From contig NZ_JAHEBV010000014.1 of assembly GCF_024642085.1 (NCBI RefSeq), positions 1 to 64,000 on the forward strand: a DNA stretch of 64,000 nt. The letters run 5' to 3'. Position 1 is the stretch's first letter; each line of letters begins with the position of its first letter. Shown here piece after piece: positions 24,893-33,494 of this stretch. This DNA comes from Novosphingobium sp. (lineage in GTDB: Bacteria; Pseudomonadota; Alphaproteobacteria; Sphingomonadales; Sphingomonadaceae). The position numbers were made by a program, and so were the translations under genes. The notes under the pieces are model-generated. The model made no database searches, was not told the DNA's origin, and saw only the letters and a list, made by a program, of their open reading frames with translations.

Positions 24893-26488
24893 GTGGGTAA
24901 TACTCTTTCGAATTCCGGCACTGCAGCGCAGCAGGTAGACGTAGCGATCATCGGGGCGGGTCCGGCCGGGCTGACCGCCGGTTACCTGCTGACCAAGGCG
25001 GGCTTGACTGTTGCGATCATCGAAAAAGACGACACCTATGTCGGCGGCATCAGCCGCACGGTCGAACACGAAGGCTACCGCTTTGATATCGGCGGCCACC
25101 GGTTCTTTTCGAAGAGCCAGCAAGTCGTCGATCTGTGGAACGAAATCCTGCCCGATGATTTTATCCAGCGCCCGCGGATGAGCCGCATCTATTACGAGGG
25201 CAAGTTCTATTCCTATCCCCTGCGCGCTTTCGAGGCGCTGTTCAACCTGGGGATCATCCGTTCGACCCTGTGCATGGTCAGCTTTGCCAAGGCGCAGGTG
25301 TTCCCGAACAAGAAGGTCAAAAGCTTTGAGGACTGGACGGTCAACCAGTTCGGCTGGAAGCTCTATTCGATCTTTTTCAAGACCTATACCGAAAAGGTCT
25401 GGGGCATGCCGTGCGACGAAATGAGCGCCGACTGGGCCGCTCAGCGGATCAAGGGGCTCTCGCTGTGGGGTGCGGTTGTAGACGGCCTGAAGCGCAGCCT
25501 GGGCCTTAACAAACGCCCCAACGACGGGCAGGAAGTCAAAACCCTGCTCGAAACATTCCGCTATCCCCGCCAGGGCCCCGGCATGATGTGGGACGCTGCG
25601 CGCGACAAGATCGCCGCGACCGGCAAAGGCGAAGTTCTGATGGGTCACGCGCTCAAGCAGCTTGCCGGTGATGGCCAGGGCGGCTGGCGCATGACCGCAA
25701 CCGGCCCGCAGGGCGATACGGTGATCAGCGCGCGTCATGCGATCAGTTCAGCGCCGATGCGCGAACTGGCGGCGCGGCTGCATCCGCTGCCCGATACCAG
25801 CCTCAACGCCAAGGAACTGCGTTACCGCGACTTTCTGACCGTGGCGCTCAAAATCCGCTCGGACGACCTGTTCCCCGATAACTGGATTTACATCCATGAC
25901 AGCAAGGTCAAGGTCGGCCGGATCCAGAACTTCCGTTCGTGGTCGCCCGAAATGGTGCCGGACGAATCGGTAGCCTGCGTCGGGCTTGAATACTTCTGTT
26001 TCGAAGGCGACGGATTGTGGTCGATGAGCGACGACGACCTGATCGATCTTGCTACCCGCGAACTGGCCCAGCTTGGTCTGGTTTCCGCCGATCAGGTGTT
26101 CGGCGGCGCGGTCGTGCGGCAGGAAAAGGCCTATCCGGTTTATGACGAGGACTATGCCAGCCATGTCGCTGCCATGCGCCACGAACTCGAAGCGGTCCAT
26201 CCGACCCTGCACCTGGTCGGCCGCAACGGCATGCACCGCTACAACAACCAGGACCACGCGATGATGACCGCCATGCTTACGGTCGAGAACATCAAGGCCG
26301 GTGAACGCGTTTACGACACCTGGTGCGTCAATGAGGATGCCGAATACCACGAAGCCGGAGACGAAGGCGCCGAGCGCGTCCTGCCTGCCGCGCCGCGCCG
26401 CGAGGTCAGCGAAGACCAGGCCGCCGCACTCGCTTCGGTCCGCGATGTTCCGGAACGGATCGCTCCGGCCAAGCGCGACGCCGCCTGA
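24893..26488 (+). CDS. FAD-dependent amine-oxidase-like oxidoreductase (UDP-galactopyranose-mutase/HemY-related)
   Basis: 531-residue flavoprotein with an N-terminal FAD-binding Rossmann fold: [38 protein letters not shown], then [18 protein letters not shown]. The middle has [28 protein letters not shown] and a C-terminal FAD-pyrophosphate region, [19 protein letters not shown]. It belongs to the NAD(P)/FAD oxidoreductases related to protoporphyrinogen oxidase and UDP-galactopyranose mutase, often found with glycosyltransferase genes. Start is GTG at 24893. It heads a run with a GtrA protein (14-bp gap) and a large membrane glycosyltransferase-like protein, suggesting a role in altering a sugar or lipid-linked glycan. 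The substrate is not known. Confidence 0.85.
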   Translation: MGNTLSNSGTAAQQVDVAIIGAGPAGLTAGYLLTKAGLTVAIIEKDDTYVGGISRTVEHEGYRFDIGGHRFFSKSQQVVDLWNEILPDDFIQRPRMSRIYYEGKFYSYPLRAFEALFNLGIIRSTLCMVSFAKAQVFPNKKVKSFEDWTVNQFGWKLYSIFFKTYTEKVWGMPCDEMSADWAAQRIKGLSLWGAVVDGLKRSLGLNKRPNDGQEVKTLLETFRYPRQGPGMMWDAARDKIAATGKGEVLMGHALKQLAGDGQGGWRMTATGPQGDTVISARHAISSAPMRELAARLHPLPDTSLNAKELRYRDFLTVALKIRSDDLFPDNWIYIHDSKVKVGRIQNFRSWSPEMVPDESVACVGLEYFCFEGDGLWSMSDDDLIDLATRELAQLGLVSADQVFGGAVVRQEKAYPVYDEDYASHVAAMRHELEAVHPTLHLVGRNGMHRYNNQDHAMMTAMLTVENIKAGERVYDTWCVNEDAEYHEAGDEGAERVLPAAPRREVSEDQAAALASVRDVPERIAPAKRDAA

Positions 26489-26502
26489 TCGGGAGAACCG
26501 CG

Positions 26503-26910
26503 ATGCTGCGCCGCGCTGCCGACATCGTCCTCATTCGCTACCTCCTCGCCAGCGTGCTGGCTTTGGGGGTGGACATGGGCACGTTCCTGACCCTGCTTTA
26601 TGCCGGCACGGCTGCCATGCTGGCGGCGACCATTGGCTATTCGCTGGGGATCGTCGCGCACTGGCTGCTGTCCAGCCGTGCGGTGTTTGCCGAAGGGGTC
26701 GCCGCGCGCGGTCCTGAACGGACGCGGCAAAAGGCGCTGTTCGTGCTGTCGGCCTTGCTGGGACTGGCGCTGACTACTGCCATCGTCGGTGCGGCTACTC
26801 ATCTGGGAATCGATCCGCGGCTGGCAAAGCTGGTCGCGATTGGCGCCAGCTTCACGCTGACCTGGATGCTGCGCAAGGCGGTGATCTTTCGAACCCGCGT
26901 GCAGGCATGA
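26503..26910 (+). CDS. GtrA-family membrane protein (putative polyprenyl-sugar flippase)
   Basis: 135-residue protein with four hydrophobic helices and the GtrA pattern. It reads RYLLASVLALGVDMGTFLTLLYAG at the start, YSLGIVAHWLLSSRAVF in the middle and ASFTLTWMLRKAVIF at the end. GtrA proteins are thought to flip undecaprenyl-phosphate-linked glucose or similar sugars across the inner membrane. GGGAGA lies 6 nt before the ATG. The next gene starts in an ATGA overlap (26907-26910), so GtrA and the following GT-C-like membrane protein are translationally coupled; they probably act in the same glycan modification. Confidence 0.9.
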   Translation: MLRRAADIVLIRYLLASVLALGVDMGTFLTLLYAGTAAMLAATIGYSLGIVAHWLLSSRAVFAEGVAARGPERTRQKALFVLSALLGLALTTAIVGAATHLGIDPRLAKLVAIGASFTLTWMLRKAVIFRTRVQA

Positions 26911-28691
26911 ATCTGCCGGGCACCGCACCGGCGCAGCCCGCCGGGGTGCTGGGCCGGATCTTGCCATTCTGGTTCGGCTTTGCCGCGCTCTATCTGATTT
27001 ACCGCTGGCCATATATTGCAGCCCTCAAGCAGGCCGATCCCGATGATACCCTGCGCCTGGTCCAGGTGCGTGATCTGCTGGCGGGTCAAGGCTGGTTCGA
27101 CCTCCACCAGTACCGCATCGATCCACCACAAGGTGTGGTCATGCACTGGTCGCGGCTGGTCGATCTGCCGATTGCTGCGGTGGAGATGATCCTGCGCCCG
27201 GTACTCGGCGCAACTCTGGCCGAGCAGGCGGCCAGTGTAGCCGTTCCCTTGGCTACATTCGGTGTCATCCTGATACTCCTTGCGCGCATCGCCCGGCGCC
27301 TGTTCGACAGTCAGCTGGCGGGTTACTGCGCGGTACTGGCGGGAACCTCGTTCCCGATCGTCACCCAGATCCTGCCGACCCGGGTCGATCATCACGGCTG
27401 GCAGATCGTTGCCGCCCTGGGCGCGCTGCTTGGCCTGACCGATCCCGAAGCTCGGCGCGGGGGGCGAATTGCCGGATTCAGTCTAGCGATCGGCATGGCT
27501 ATCAGCCTTGAATTGCTGCCGGTTGCGGCGCTGTTCGCCGCTGTCCTGGCCTTTTCGTGGCTGCGCCGCCCCCAGCAAAGCGAGCGTTTCATCACTTTCA
27601 TGATCGCGCTGGCAGGCGGTTCGGTCGTTGCGTTTGCGCTGACCCGCGGGCCCGACTGGACCAATTATTGCGACGCCGTTTCACCTGCATACCTCGCCAG
27701 CCTGTGCCTCGCCGCCTGCGGCAGCGCGATCACCGTGCGGCTCGCCGGCGCTTCGCCGCTGCGCATAGCCGCTGGCCTGGCCATCAGCGGAGCTGCTGCC
27801 GGTGTGGTGCTGGTGGCAATCGCCCCGGCCTGTCTGGCCGGACCCTTCGGTTCTCTCGACCCATTGCTCAAGACGGCATGGCACGACAATGTGCTTGAAG
27901 GCCTGCCGGTGTGGTGGCTTGATGCGCCAGCCATGGTGCAGTGGGTCGTTCCGCCCTTTGCCGGGCTGGTCGCTGCCGTCGCGCTGTGGCGGAACGCCGC
28001 GGACGATGAACGGTCGCAGCGGCTCGATTATCTTCTCTTGCTTGCCGGCAGTTTGCTGTTGGGGACGATGGTTCTGCGTTCGATGGCTTTTGCCATTGCC
28101 TTTGCCCTGGTGCCGCTGGCCTGGCTGGTCCGTTCGCTGGGCGCGCGGCTGGAAACGGCGCGCGGCCTTCCCCGCAAGCTTGGCCTGGCCGCGCTACTGC
28201 TAGTCTGCGTGATGCCTGCGCTGCCAGTCTATTTCGCGCAGTCAGCACTGGGCCTGGAACAGGACGATGCTTCCAGTACAGCGACTGCCGCCAATGGATC
28301 CGTCAGCACGCGCGATCCCCGAATTGCAGCCGCAGCGCTGGGCGCTTTGCCGCGCGGCACCATATTTGCCCCCCTTGATGAAGGGCCGCGCATATTGCTG
28401 CATACTGCACACGCTGTAGTTGCCACCGGCCACCATCGCGGGGCAGCTTCGATGCATGACGTCATGGTCGGCTTCCTGGTTGATCCGCCTGTTGCCCGCA
28501 CGATCCTTGCCCGCCACGGCGCGCGTTATGTGGTTCTTGATGTGCAATCGAACGAGGTTGGCGTTTACCGTTCGCTCAGCCCCAATGGTCTGGCTGCACG
28601 GCTGTCCGACGGGCGCATCCCCGATTGGCTTACCCCGCTGCCGATGCCGCGCGAAAGCGGGCTGCTGGCCTTTGCCGTCAACACCCGCTGA
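26907..28691 (+). CDS. Large membrane protein, GT-C/STT3-like glycosyltransferase candidate
   Basis: 594-residue protein with about 11-13 hydrophobic helices and a short soluble C-terminal domain. The first extracytoplasmic loop contains ADPDDTLRLVQVRDLLAGQGWFDLHQYRIDPPQGVVMHWSRLVDLP. The acidic DPDD and the following Arg-rich segment recall the catalytic loop of GT-C enzymes such as oligosaccharyltransferase STT3/AglB. VDHHGWQIVAALGALLGLTDP forms a second conserved-looking loop. It is translationally coupled to GtrA, so it could transfer a flipped lipid-linked sugar to a surface acceptor. I recognise the fold only; a specific function is not supported. Confidence 0.65.
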   Translation: MNLPGTAPAQPAGVLGRILPFWFGFAALYLIYRWPYIAALKQADPDDTLRLVQVRDLLAGQGWFDLHQYRIDPPQGVVMHWSRLVDLPIAAVEMILRPVLGATLAEQAASVAVPLATFGVILILLARIARRLFDSQLAGYCAVLAGTSFPIVTQILPTRVDHHGWQIVAALGALLGLTDPEARRGGRIAGFSLAIGMAISLELLPVAALFAAVLAFSWLRRPQQSERFITFMIALAGGSVVAFALTRGPDWTNYCDAVSPAYLASLCLAACGSAITVRLAGASPLRIAAGLAISGAAAGVVLVAIAPACLAGPFGSLDPLLKTAWHDNVLEGLPVWWLDAPAMVQWVVPPFAGLVAAVALWRNAADDERSQRLDYLLLLAGSLLLGTMVLRSMAFAIAFALVPLAWLVRSLGARLETARGLPRKLGLAALLLVCVMPALPVYFAQSALGLEQDDASSTATAANGSVSTRDPRIAAAALGALPRGTIFAPLDEGPRILLHTAHAVVATGHHRGAASMHDVMVGFLVDPPVARTILARHGARYVVLDVQSNEVGVYRSLSPNGLAARLSDGRIPDWLTPLPMPRESGLLAFAVNTR

Positions 28692-28703
28692 GGGCCAGCC
28701 GGA

Positions 28704-30041
28704 TCAGAACCTTTCGATTGTGGTTTCCAGTTTGCGGAAGCCGTGCACAAAATTAGCGCGCACCCGCTCAACCTTGCCAGTGACATGCACACGCATGCGA
28801 CGTTTATGCATTTCTTCCAGCAGGATTTTCAGTTGCAGTTCTGCCAGCCGCGCGCCGACACAGCGGTGGATGCCATAGCCGAAAGCGACGTGGCGCCGCG
28901 CGTTTTCGCGATTCAAGATCAGCTTGTCTGGATTGTCGAACACCGTCTCGTCACGGTTGGCCGACAGATACCATAGGATCAGTTTGTCGCCCTTGCTGAT
29001 CTGGTGTCCGAACAGATCCGCATCGGCGGTCGCGGTGCGGCGCATGTGGGCCAGCGGCGTCACATAGCGGATGCATTCCTGCACCCCGTTGGGGATGACT
29101 GAGGGATCTGCCTCAAACAGCGCGCGCTGGTCGGGAAACTGGTCAAGCGCATGGACGATGCCCGACATTGTGTTGCGAGTGGTATCGTTGCCGCCGACGA
29201 TCAGCAGCACCAGATTGCCCATGAACTCCTGCGGGCTCATATGGTTCATCGCATCAGAATGCAGCATCATGGATATGAGGTCGCGGCTGGGCTCTGCGCC
29301 AGAGCGTTCGACCCACAGTCGCTGGAAATAGTGCCCCATCTCCAGCAGGATTTCGTGGCGTACGTCAATCAGTTCGCGCGCCAGGCCCAGTTCGACATCG
29401 CCTGCCCAATCAGACCAGTATGTCAACAGGCGGCGGTCCTTCCACGGAAAACCGAACAGGATAGCCAGCATGCCGGTGGTCAGTTCGATCGAGACCTTGT
29501 CAACCCAGTCGAACTGCTCGCCAAACGGAAGGGTGTCCAGCGTTGCGGCGGTGCGTTCCCGCACTTCAGCTTCCATGAAGGCAATTTCGCCCGGGGTGAA
29601 GGCGGGGGCCACGGTGCGGCGCTGGCCGGTGTGTTCGGGCCGGTCCATCGCGATGAACATCGGCAGCTGACGTTCGGCCAATACGGCCGGATCGATATCC
29701 GGCGGCGGATCGCCAATTGTGATGCCGCCGTATTGCCACGACGAGGAATACAGCTCGGGCAGCGATTCGACATGCTGTATGGTCTTGACGGTAGAGACGT
29801 TCCAGTACGCCCCGTAAGGACTTTCAGTGACTTTATTGATCGGCGCCTCAGCCCGCATCGCGGCAAAGATCGGTTGCCATTTATCCTCAACGTAGATGTC
29901 GCTGCGGCTGACGTCCCACTTTTCGGTGTGTCGCGGCAAATCCTGCCCGTGTTCTTTCAGCCAGGCGTCGAATGCTTCCATCGCGGTCGGTGACCGGCGA
30001 TAGGTGAAGGCCTGATCCGGAGCGGTTGCTTGGGTCGCCAT
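28704..30041 (-). CDS. CYP153-family cytochrome P450 (alkane/fatty-acid terminal hydroxylase)
   Basis: 445-residue soluble bacterial P450. The heme-ligand motif FGYGIHRCVGARLAEL places the axial Cys at residue 394. The I-helix is LIVGGNDTTRN and the K-helix region has the HMRRTA meander seen in CYP153. It also carries SSSWQYGGITIGDPPP, LPMFIAMDRPEHTGQRRTVAPAF and VSIELTTGMLAILFGFPW, as in CYP153A members. CYP153 enzymes hydroxylate the terminal carbon of medium-chain n-alkanes. No ferredoxin or ferredoxin reductase lies next to it, so electrons must come from partners elsewhere. It follows an ABC exporter pair by 98 bp on the same strand; a functional link is not shown. Confidence 0.92.
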   Translation of the reverse strand: MATQATAPDQAFTYRRSPTAMEAFDAWLKEHGQDLPRHTEKWDVSRSDIYVEDKWQPIFAAMRAEAPINKVTESPYGAYWNVSTVKTIQHVESLPELYSSSWQYGGITIGDPPPDIDPAVLAERQLPMFIAMDRPEHTGQRRTVAPAFTPGEIAFMEAEVRERTAATLDTLPFGEQFDWVDKVSIELTTGMLAILFGFPWKDRRLLTYWSDWAGDVELGLARELIDVRHEILLEMGHYFQRLWVERSGAEPSRDLISMMLHSDAMNHMSPQEFMGNLVLLIVGGNDTTRNTMSGIVHALDQFPDQRALFEADPSVIPNGVQECIRYVTPLAHMRRTATADADLFGHQISKGDKLILWYLSANRDETVFDNPDKLILNRENARRHVAFGYGIHRCVGARLAELQLKILLEEMHKRRMRVHVTGKVERVRANFVHGFRKLETTIERF

Positions 30042-30139
30042 GCTTTAGTCCTCTCCGCCCGCGTCAATGCGCGATGCGTTTCTGCATGAGACTTATCCCG
30101 CCGAACTTACCAGAATGTCAATAGCGCACGCTGCCCGGA

Positions 30140-31390
30140 TCAGGCGGCTACTGGCGCTGCATTTTTGCTTTTCCGTGAAAACCAGCGCCGCTTGCGCGTC
30201 CCGGCAGGGCCGCTCTTCATTACCCACTTACGGAACAGCCTTGCGCCCAGCCGGACCAGGATCGCCACACACAGCACCTGCCAGGCGATGCCAAGCAAGT
30301 GCGGCCACAGGGCCGCGTCCTGCGCTGCCCGCGCGATCATGGTGAAGGGCGAGCTGAACGGGATGACTGCCCCGGCGATCTCTGCGCCGCTGCCGGGTTT
30401 CGACATGGCCCAACTGGCGAAGAAGAAGTTCAGCAGTTGCAGCATCGATACCGGCATCGACAAAGTCTGCACTTCGCGCACCGTAGTTGCCATCGACCCG
30501 ATTGCCAGGAACAACGATCCCAGCAGCAGGTAGGCAAGCGAGAAATAGATCACCGCCAGACCAAAAAACACCGGCCAGCCTACCGCCGGGGCCGGCATCG
30601 AGCCCAACCCCTGTCCGGCACTGGCAAAAACCGAACCGATCATCACCCCCCATACCGTCAGACCGACCCACGACACAGCCAGCATGGCAAACAGCTTGCC
30701 CAGGAACACAGCGTCCATCGGGATCGCCGCAGCAAGGACTTCGATGATCTTGTTGCCCTTTTCCTCGACCAGATTGGACAAAACCATGCCGGCTAACAAC
30801 ATGGTGAGCAGGAACAATACCACCTGGCCCATCTGCGCGGTGACGACGCGGCTGCGCTTGGTATCGGCCGTGCTGCCGGTCAGCTTGCCCATGGTCACAA
30901 CGGGCGTAATCTTGGGCCCCATGCCGGCGGCTTCTGCGGCGATCAGTTCAACCTCGCCCTTCCAGCGCTCTACCCGGTCGACCGGCCCGGTCAGTACCGG
31001 GGCCTGCGGGGTGCCGCTAACGATCGCGCCCAGGTTGGCCTTGGTATCACGCATAGCCAGTGCCGGATCAAATGCATCGCCCGGCTTCAGGCGCCTGACC
31101 TCAACAAGTTCAGGGACCTGACCATCGAGCTTGCCGGCAAGTACGTGGCGCGCACGCGTCATGGACAGGATATCGAACTCGGTCATGGCGATGCCCAGCT
31201 TTGCCGGTTCGACATTCTGCTGGACTTTGGCACCGATCCCCCCGGCCAGCCCGCCAACCAGCAGCGGGAATAGCGGGCCAAGTAGGAAGAAGATGAAACT
31301 GCGTGAAAACAGGATGGCGACAAAATCGCGGCGCGCCACAACATAGGCTGCGGCCAGGGTCGACAGGCGTCCGCCCGTGGGATTGCTCAT
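30140..31390 (-). CDS. ABC-2-type transporter permease (NatB-like)
   Basis: 416-residue membrane permease. The first helix is near residues 28-50 (FIFFLLGPLFPLLVGGLAGG), a large extracytoplasmic loop follows, and five or six helices come in the C-terminal half (VVLFLLTMLLAGMVLSNLVEEKGNKIIEVLAAAIPMDAVFLGKLFA is the conserved ABC-2 coupling segment). NatB-type permeases with NatA ATPases export sodium or hydrophobic compounds. Start ATG at 31390 shares a base with the ATPase stop (TGATG), so the pair is translationally coupled. The CYP153 gene follows 98 bp downstream. Confidence 0.9.
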   Translation of the reverse strand: MSNPTGGRLSTLAAAYVVARRDFVAILFSRSFIFFLLGPLFPLLVGGLAGGIGAKVQQNVEPAKLGIAMTEFDILSMTRARHVLAGKLDGQVPELVEVRRLKPGDAFDPALAMRDTKANLGAIVSGTPQAPVLTGPVDRVERWKGEVELIAAEAAGMGPKITPVVTMGKLTGSTADTKRSRVVTAQMGQVVLFLLTMLLAGMVLSNLVEEKGNKIIEVLAAAIPMDAVFLGKLFAMLAVSWVGLTVWGVMIGSVFASAGQGLGSMPAPAVGWPVFFGLAVIYFSLAYLLLGSLFLAIGSMATTVREVQTLSMPVSMLQLLNFFFASWAMSKPGSGAEIAGAVIPFSSPFTMIARAAQDAALWPHLLGIAWQVLCVAILVRLGARLFRKWVMKSGPAGTRKRRWFSRKSKNAAPVAA

Positions 31391-32355
31391 CAGCGTGGCT
31401 CCTCGGGCTTGTCTTCTTCCAGCGCACGCGCCGCAGCTTCACCCGCGATGGCGACAAAGGCATCGTGAAGGCCAGCGCGTTCGATCGACAGCGAAAGGAT
31501 CCCCGCCTCACCTTCGATCAGCGCCCGCAGCAATGGCTCAATTCCGCTTTCGGGCAGATTGAACAGCCAGAACGCGCCCTCGTTTCGGGCATCGGCGGGC
31601 AGCGCCCTGCGCCACGGGCCATCAGCCGCCCGGGTTTCGAGCCGCACCTGCGGGCGGATTCGGTCACGTGCCACATCGACCGCTCCGGCAAACGGCACCT
31701 TGCCCCCGGCAATGATCGCAACCTCGTCGCACAGCCGTTCGGCATGGGCGATGACGTGGGTTGAAAAGATCACAGTGGTACCCTTGGCCGCCAGCCCGCG
31801 GATCATTTTTTCCAGCTTGCCCTGGTTGAGCGCATCAAGGCCCGAGAACGGTTCGTCAAACACAACCAGGCGCGGTTCGTGAACCAGGGTGCCAAGCAAC
31901 TGGACCTGCTGTGCCATACCCTTGGACAGCTGCCGGATCTGCCGGTCGATGGCGTAGCCAAGGCCGTGTTCTTCCAGCAGTTCCTTGCCGCGCCGGCGGC
32001 CCTCAACCAGCGGCAGACCGCGCAGCGATCCCAGAAAGGCGATCGCTTCATAGGCTTTCATTGCCGGATATAGTCCGCGTTCCTCAGGCAGGTAGCCGAT
32101 AGCGTGAGCGACCTCGTGCGGGCGGTCATGCCCCAGCACGCGGCGCAGGCCTTCATCGGGATCGATGATGCCCAGCAGCATCCGCAGCGTTGTGGTCTTG
32201 CCGGCACCGTTGGGGCCCAGCACGCCGTATATCGAACCTTCGGGTACAGCCAGATCGACCCCGCCCACGGCGGTGAAGCCATCGAACCGCTTGACCAGAC
32301 CGCGCGCCTCGATCGCGAGCGGCCGTATGGCCGCCGCGTCCGCGTTGCTCGTCAT
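31390..32355 (-). CDS. ABC transporter ATP-binding protein (NatA-like)
   Basis: 321-residue ATPase with Walker A GPNGAGKTT, Q-loop GYLPEERGLYPAM, signature LSKGMAQQVQLLGTLVHEP, Walker B LVVFDEPFSGLD and H-loop FSTHVIAHAE, all in the first 230 residues. A C-terminal extension of about 90 residues follows. GYLPEERGLY is typical of NatA/YhaQ-type exporters. The chosen ATG (32355, MTSNADAAA) is preceded by GGGGAAGG; an in-frame ATG 24 bp upstream is less well placed. It heads the pair with the permease, divergent from queG across a gap of under 70 bp. Confidence 0.92.
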   Translation of the reverse strand: MTSNADAAAIRPLAIEARGLVKRFDGFTAVGGVDLAVPEGSIYGVLGPNGAGKTTTLRMLLGIIDPDEGLRRVLGHDRPHEVAHAIGYLPEERGLYPAMKAYEAIAFLGSLRGLPLVEGRRRGKELLEEHGLGYAIDRQIRQLSKGMAQQVQLLGTLVHEPRLVVFDEPFSGLDALNQGKLEKMIRGLAAKGTTVIFSTHVIAHAERLCDEVAIIAGGKVPFAGAVDVARDRIRPQVRLETRAADGPWRRALPADARNEGAFWLFNLPESGIEPLLRALIEGEAGILSLSIERAGLHDAFVAIAGEAAARALEEDKPEEPR

Positions 32356-32423
32356 CGGACCTTCCCCTAGCTTCATCATCGCCTTGCCTTATGGAGACCG
32401 CGTGAACAGGAGCAACAGGAAGT

Positions 32424-33494
32424 TTGGTTAATTTGTCGTCAGTGCAATCGCTCAAGCATGATCTTGCCGCGGAAGCGCGGCGGCTGGGCTTTGTCGCCTG
32501 CGGCGTTGCCGCGGCGGCCCAAGACCCGCTGCGAGCGGCGCGGTTAGAGGAATGGCTGGACGCCGGGATGCACGGCACAATGGAGTGGATGGAGGTCCGC
32601 GCTGGCCACCGACGTAGCCCGGTAGGGCTGTGGGCCGAGGCGCGCAGCGTGGTTGCTCTGGGGATGAGCTATGCCCCGTCTACCAATCCGTTGGCGCTGG
32701 GAAAATCCCCTGATCGCGGCCGCATTTCGGTTTATGCCCAAGGGCGCGACTATCACGATACAGTCAAGAAGGCGCTCAAAAACCTGGCCCGCTGGCTGGT
32801 TGCCGAGGCGGCGGCGCGCGGACTGGGCGATATTGGCGTCAAGGTGTTTGTCGATACCGCGCCAGTCATGGAAAAGCCGCTGGGCGAGGCAGCCGGGCTG
32901 GGCTGGCAGGGCAAGCACAGCAACCTGGTCAGCCGGGAACATGGGTCGTGGCTGTTCCTGGGATCGATCTACACCACCCTGGCATTTGCGCCAGACCACG
33001 CCGAGGCCGACCACTGCGGATCGTGCACTGCCTGCCAGGCGGCCTGTCCCACAGATGCCTTTCCCAGTCCCTACGTGGTCGACGCGCGGCGCTGCATTTC
33101 CTACCTGACAATCGAACTTAAAGAGGCGGTGCCGCTGGAGTTCCGCAAAGCGCTGGGCAACCGCATCTATGGCTGCGATGATTGTCTGGCGGTGTGCCCG
33201 TGGAACAAGTTTGCCGACACCGCGCACCGGACGCAGGCCTTTTTGCCGCGTGCGGAACTGACCGCGCCGCGCCTGGGCGATTTGCTTGCGCTCGATGATG
33301 AAGGTTTTCGCGCACTGTTCTCCGGTTCACCGATCAAGCGGATCGGGCGCAGCCGATTCGTGCGCAATTGTCTCTACGCAGCGGGCAACAGCGGCGATGC
33401 AGGACTTTTGCAGCAAGTCAACGATCTCACCGCTGATCCTGATCCGGTAGTGGCCGAAGCCGCCCGGTGGGCCCTGGCAGAATTGAAAGCCTAG
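32424..33494 (+). CDS. queG: Epoxyqueuosine reductase
   Basis: 356-residue cobalamin-dependent iron-sulfur enzyme that reduces epoxyqueuosine to queuosine in the tRNA wobble base, the last step of queuosine synthesis. Two [4Fe-4S] clusters are seen: [16 protein letters not shown] and [14 protein letters not shown]. The N-terminal DUF1730 region has [14 protein letters not shown] and [27 protein letters not shown]. The start is not certain: TTG at 32424 or 32433 both read into [13 protein letters not shown] or a shorter form, with GGAAG upstream. It converges on NAD-GDH, the two TAG stops sharing the palindrome CTAG (33491-33494). Confidence 0.94.
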   Translation: MVNLSSVQSLKHDLAAEARRLGFVACGVAAAAQDPLRAARLEEWLDAGMHGTMEWMEVRAGHRRSPVGLWAEARSVVALGMSYAPSTNPLALGKSPDRGRISVYAQGRDYHDTVKKALKNLARWLVAEAAARGLGDIGVKVFVDTAPVMEKPLGEAAGLGWQGKHSNLVSREHGSWLFLGSIYTTLAFAPDHAEADHCGSCTACQAACPTDAFPSPYVVDARRCISYLTIELKEAVPLEFRKALGNRIYGCDDCLAVCPWNKFADTAHRTQAFLPRAELTAPRLGDLLALDDEGFRALFSGSPIKRIGRSRFVRNCLYAAGNSGDAGLLQQVNDLTADPDPVVAEAARWALAELKA

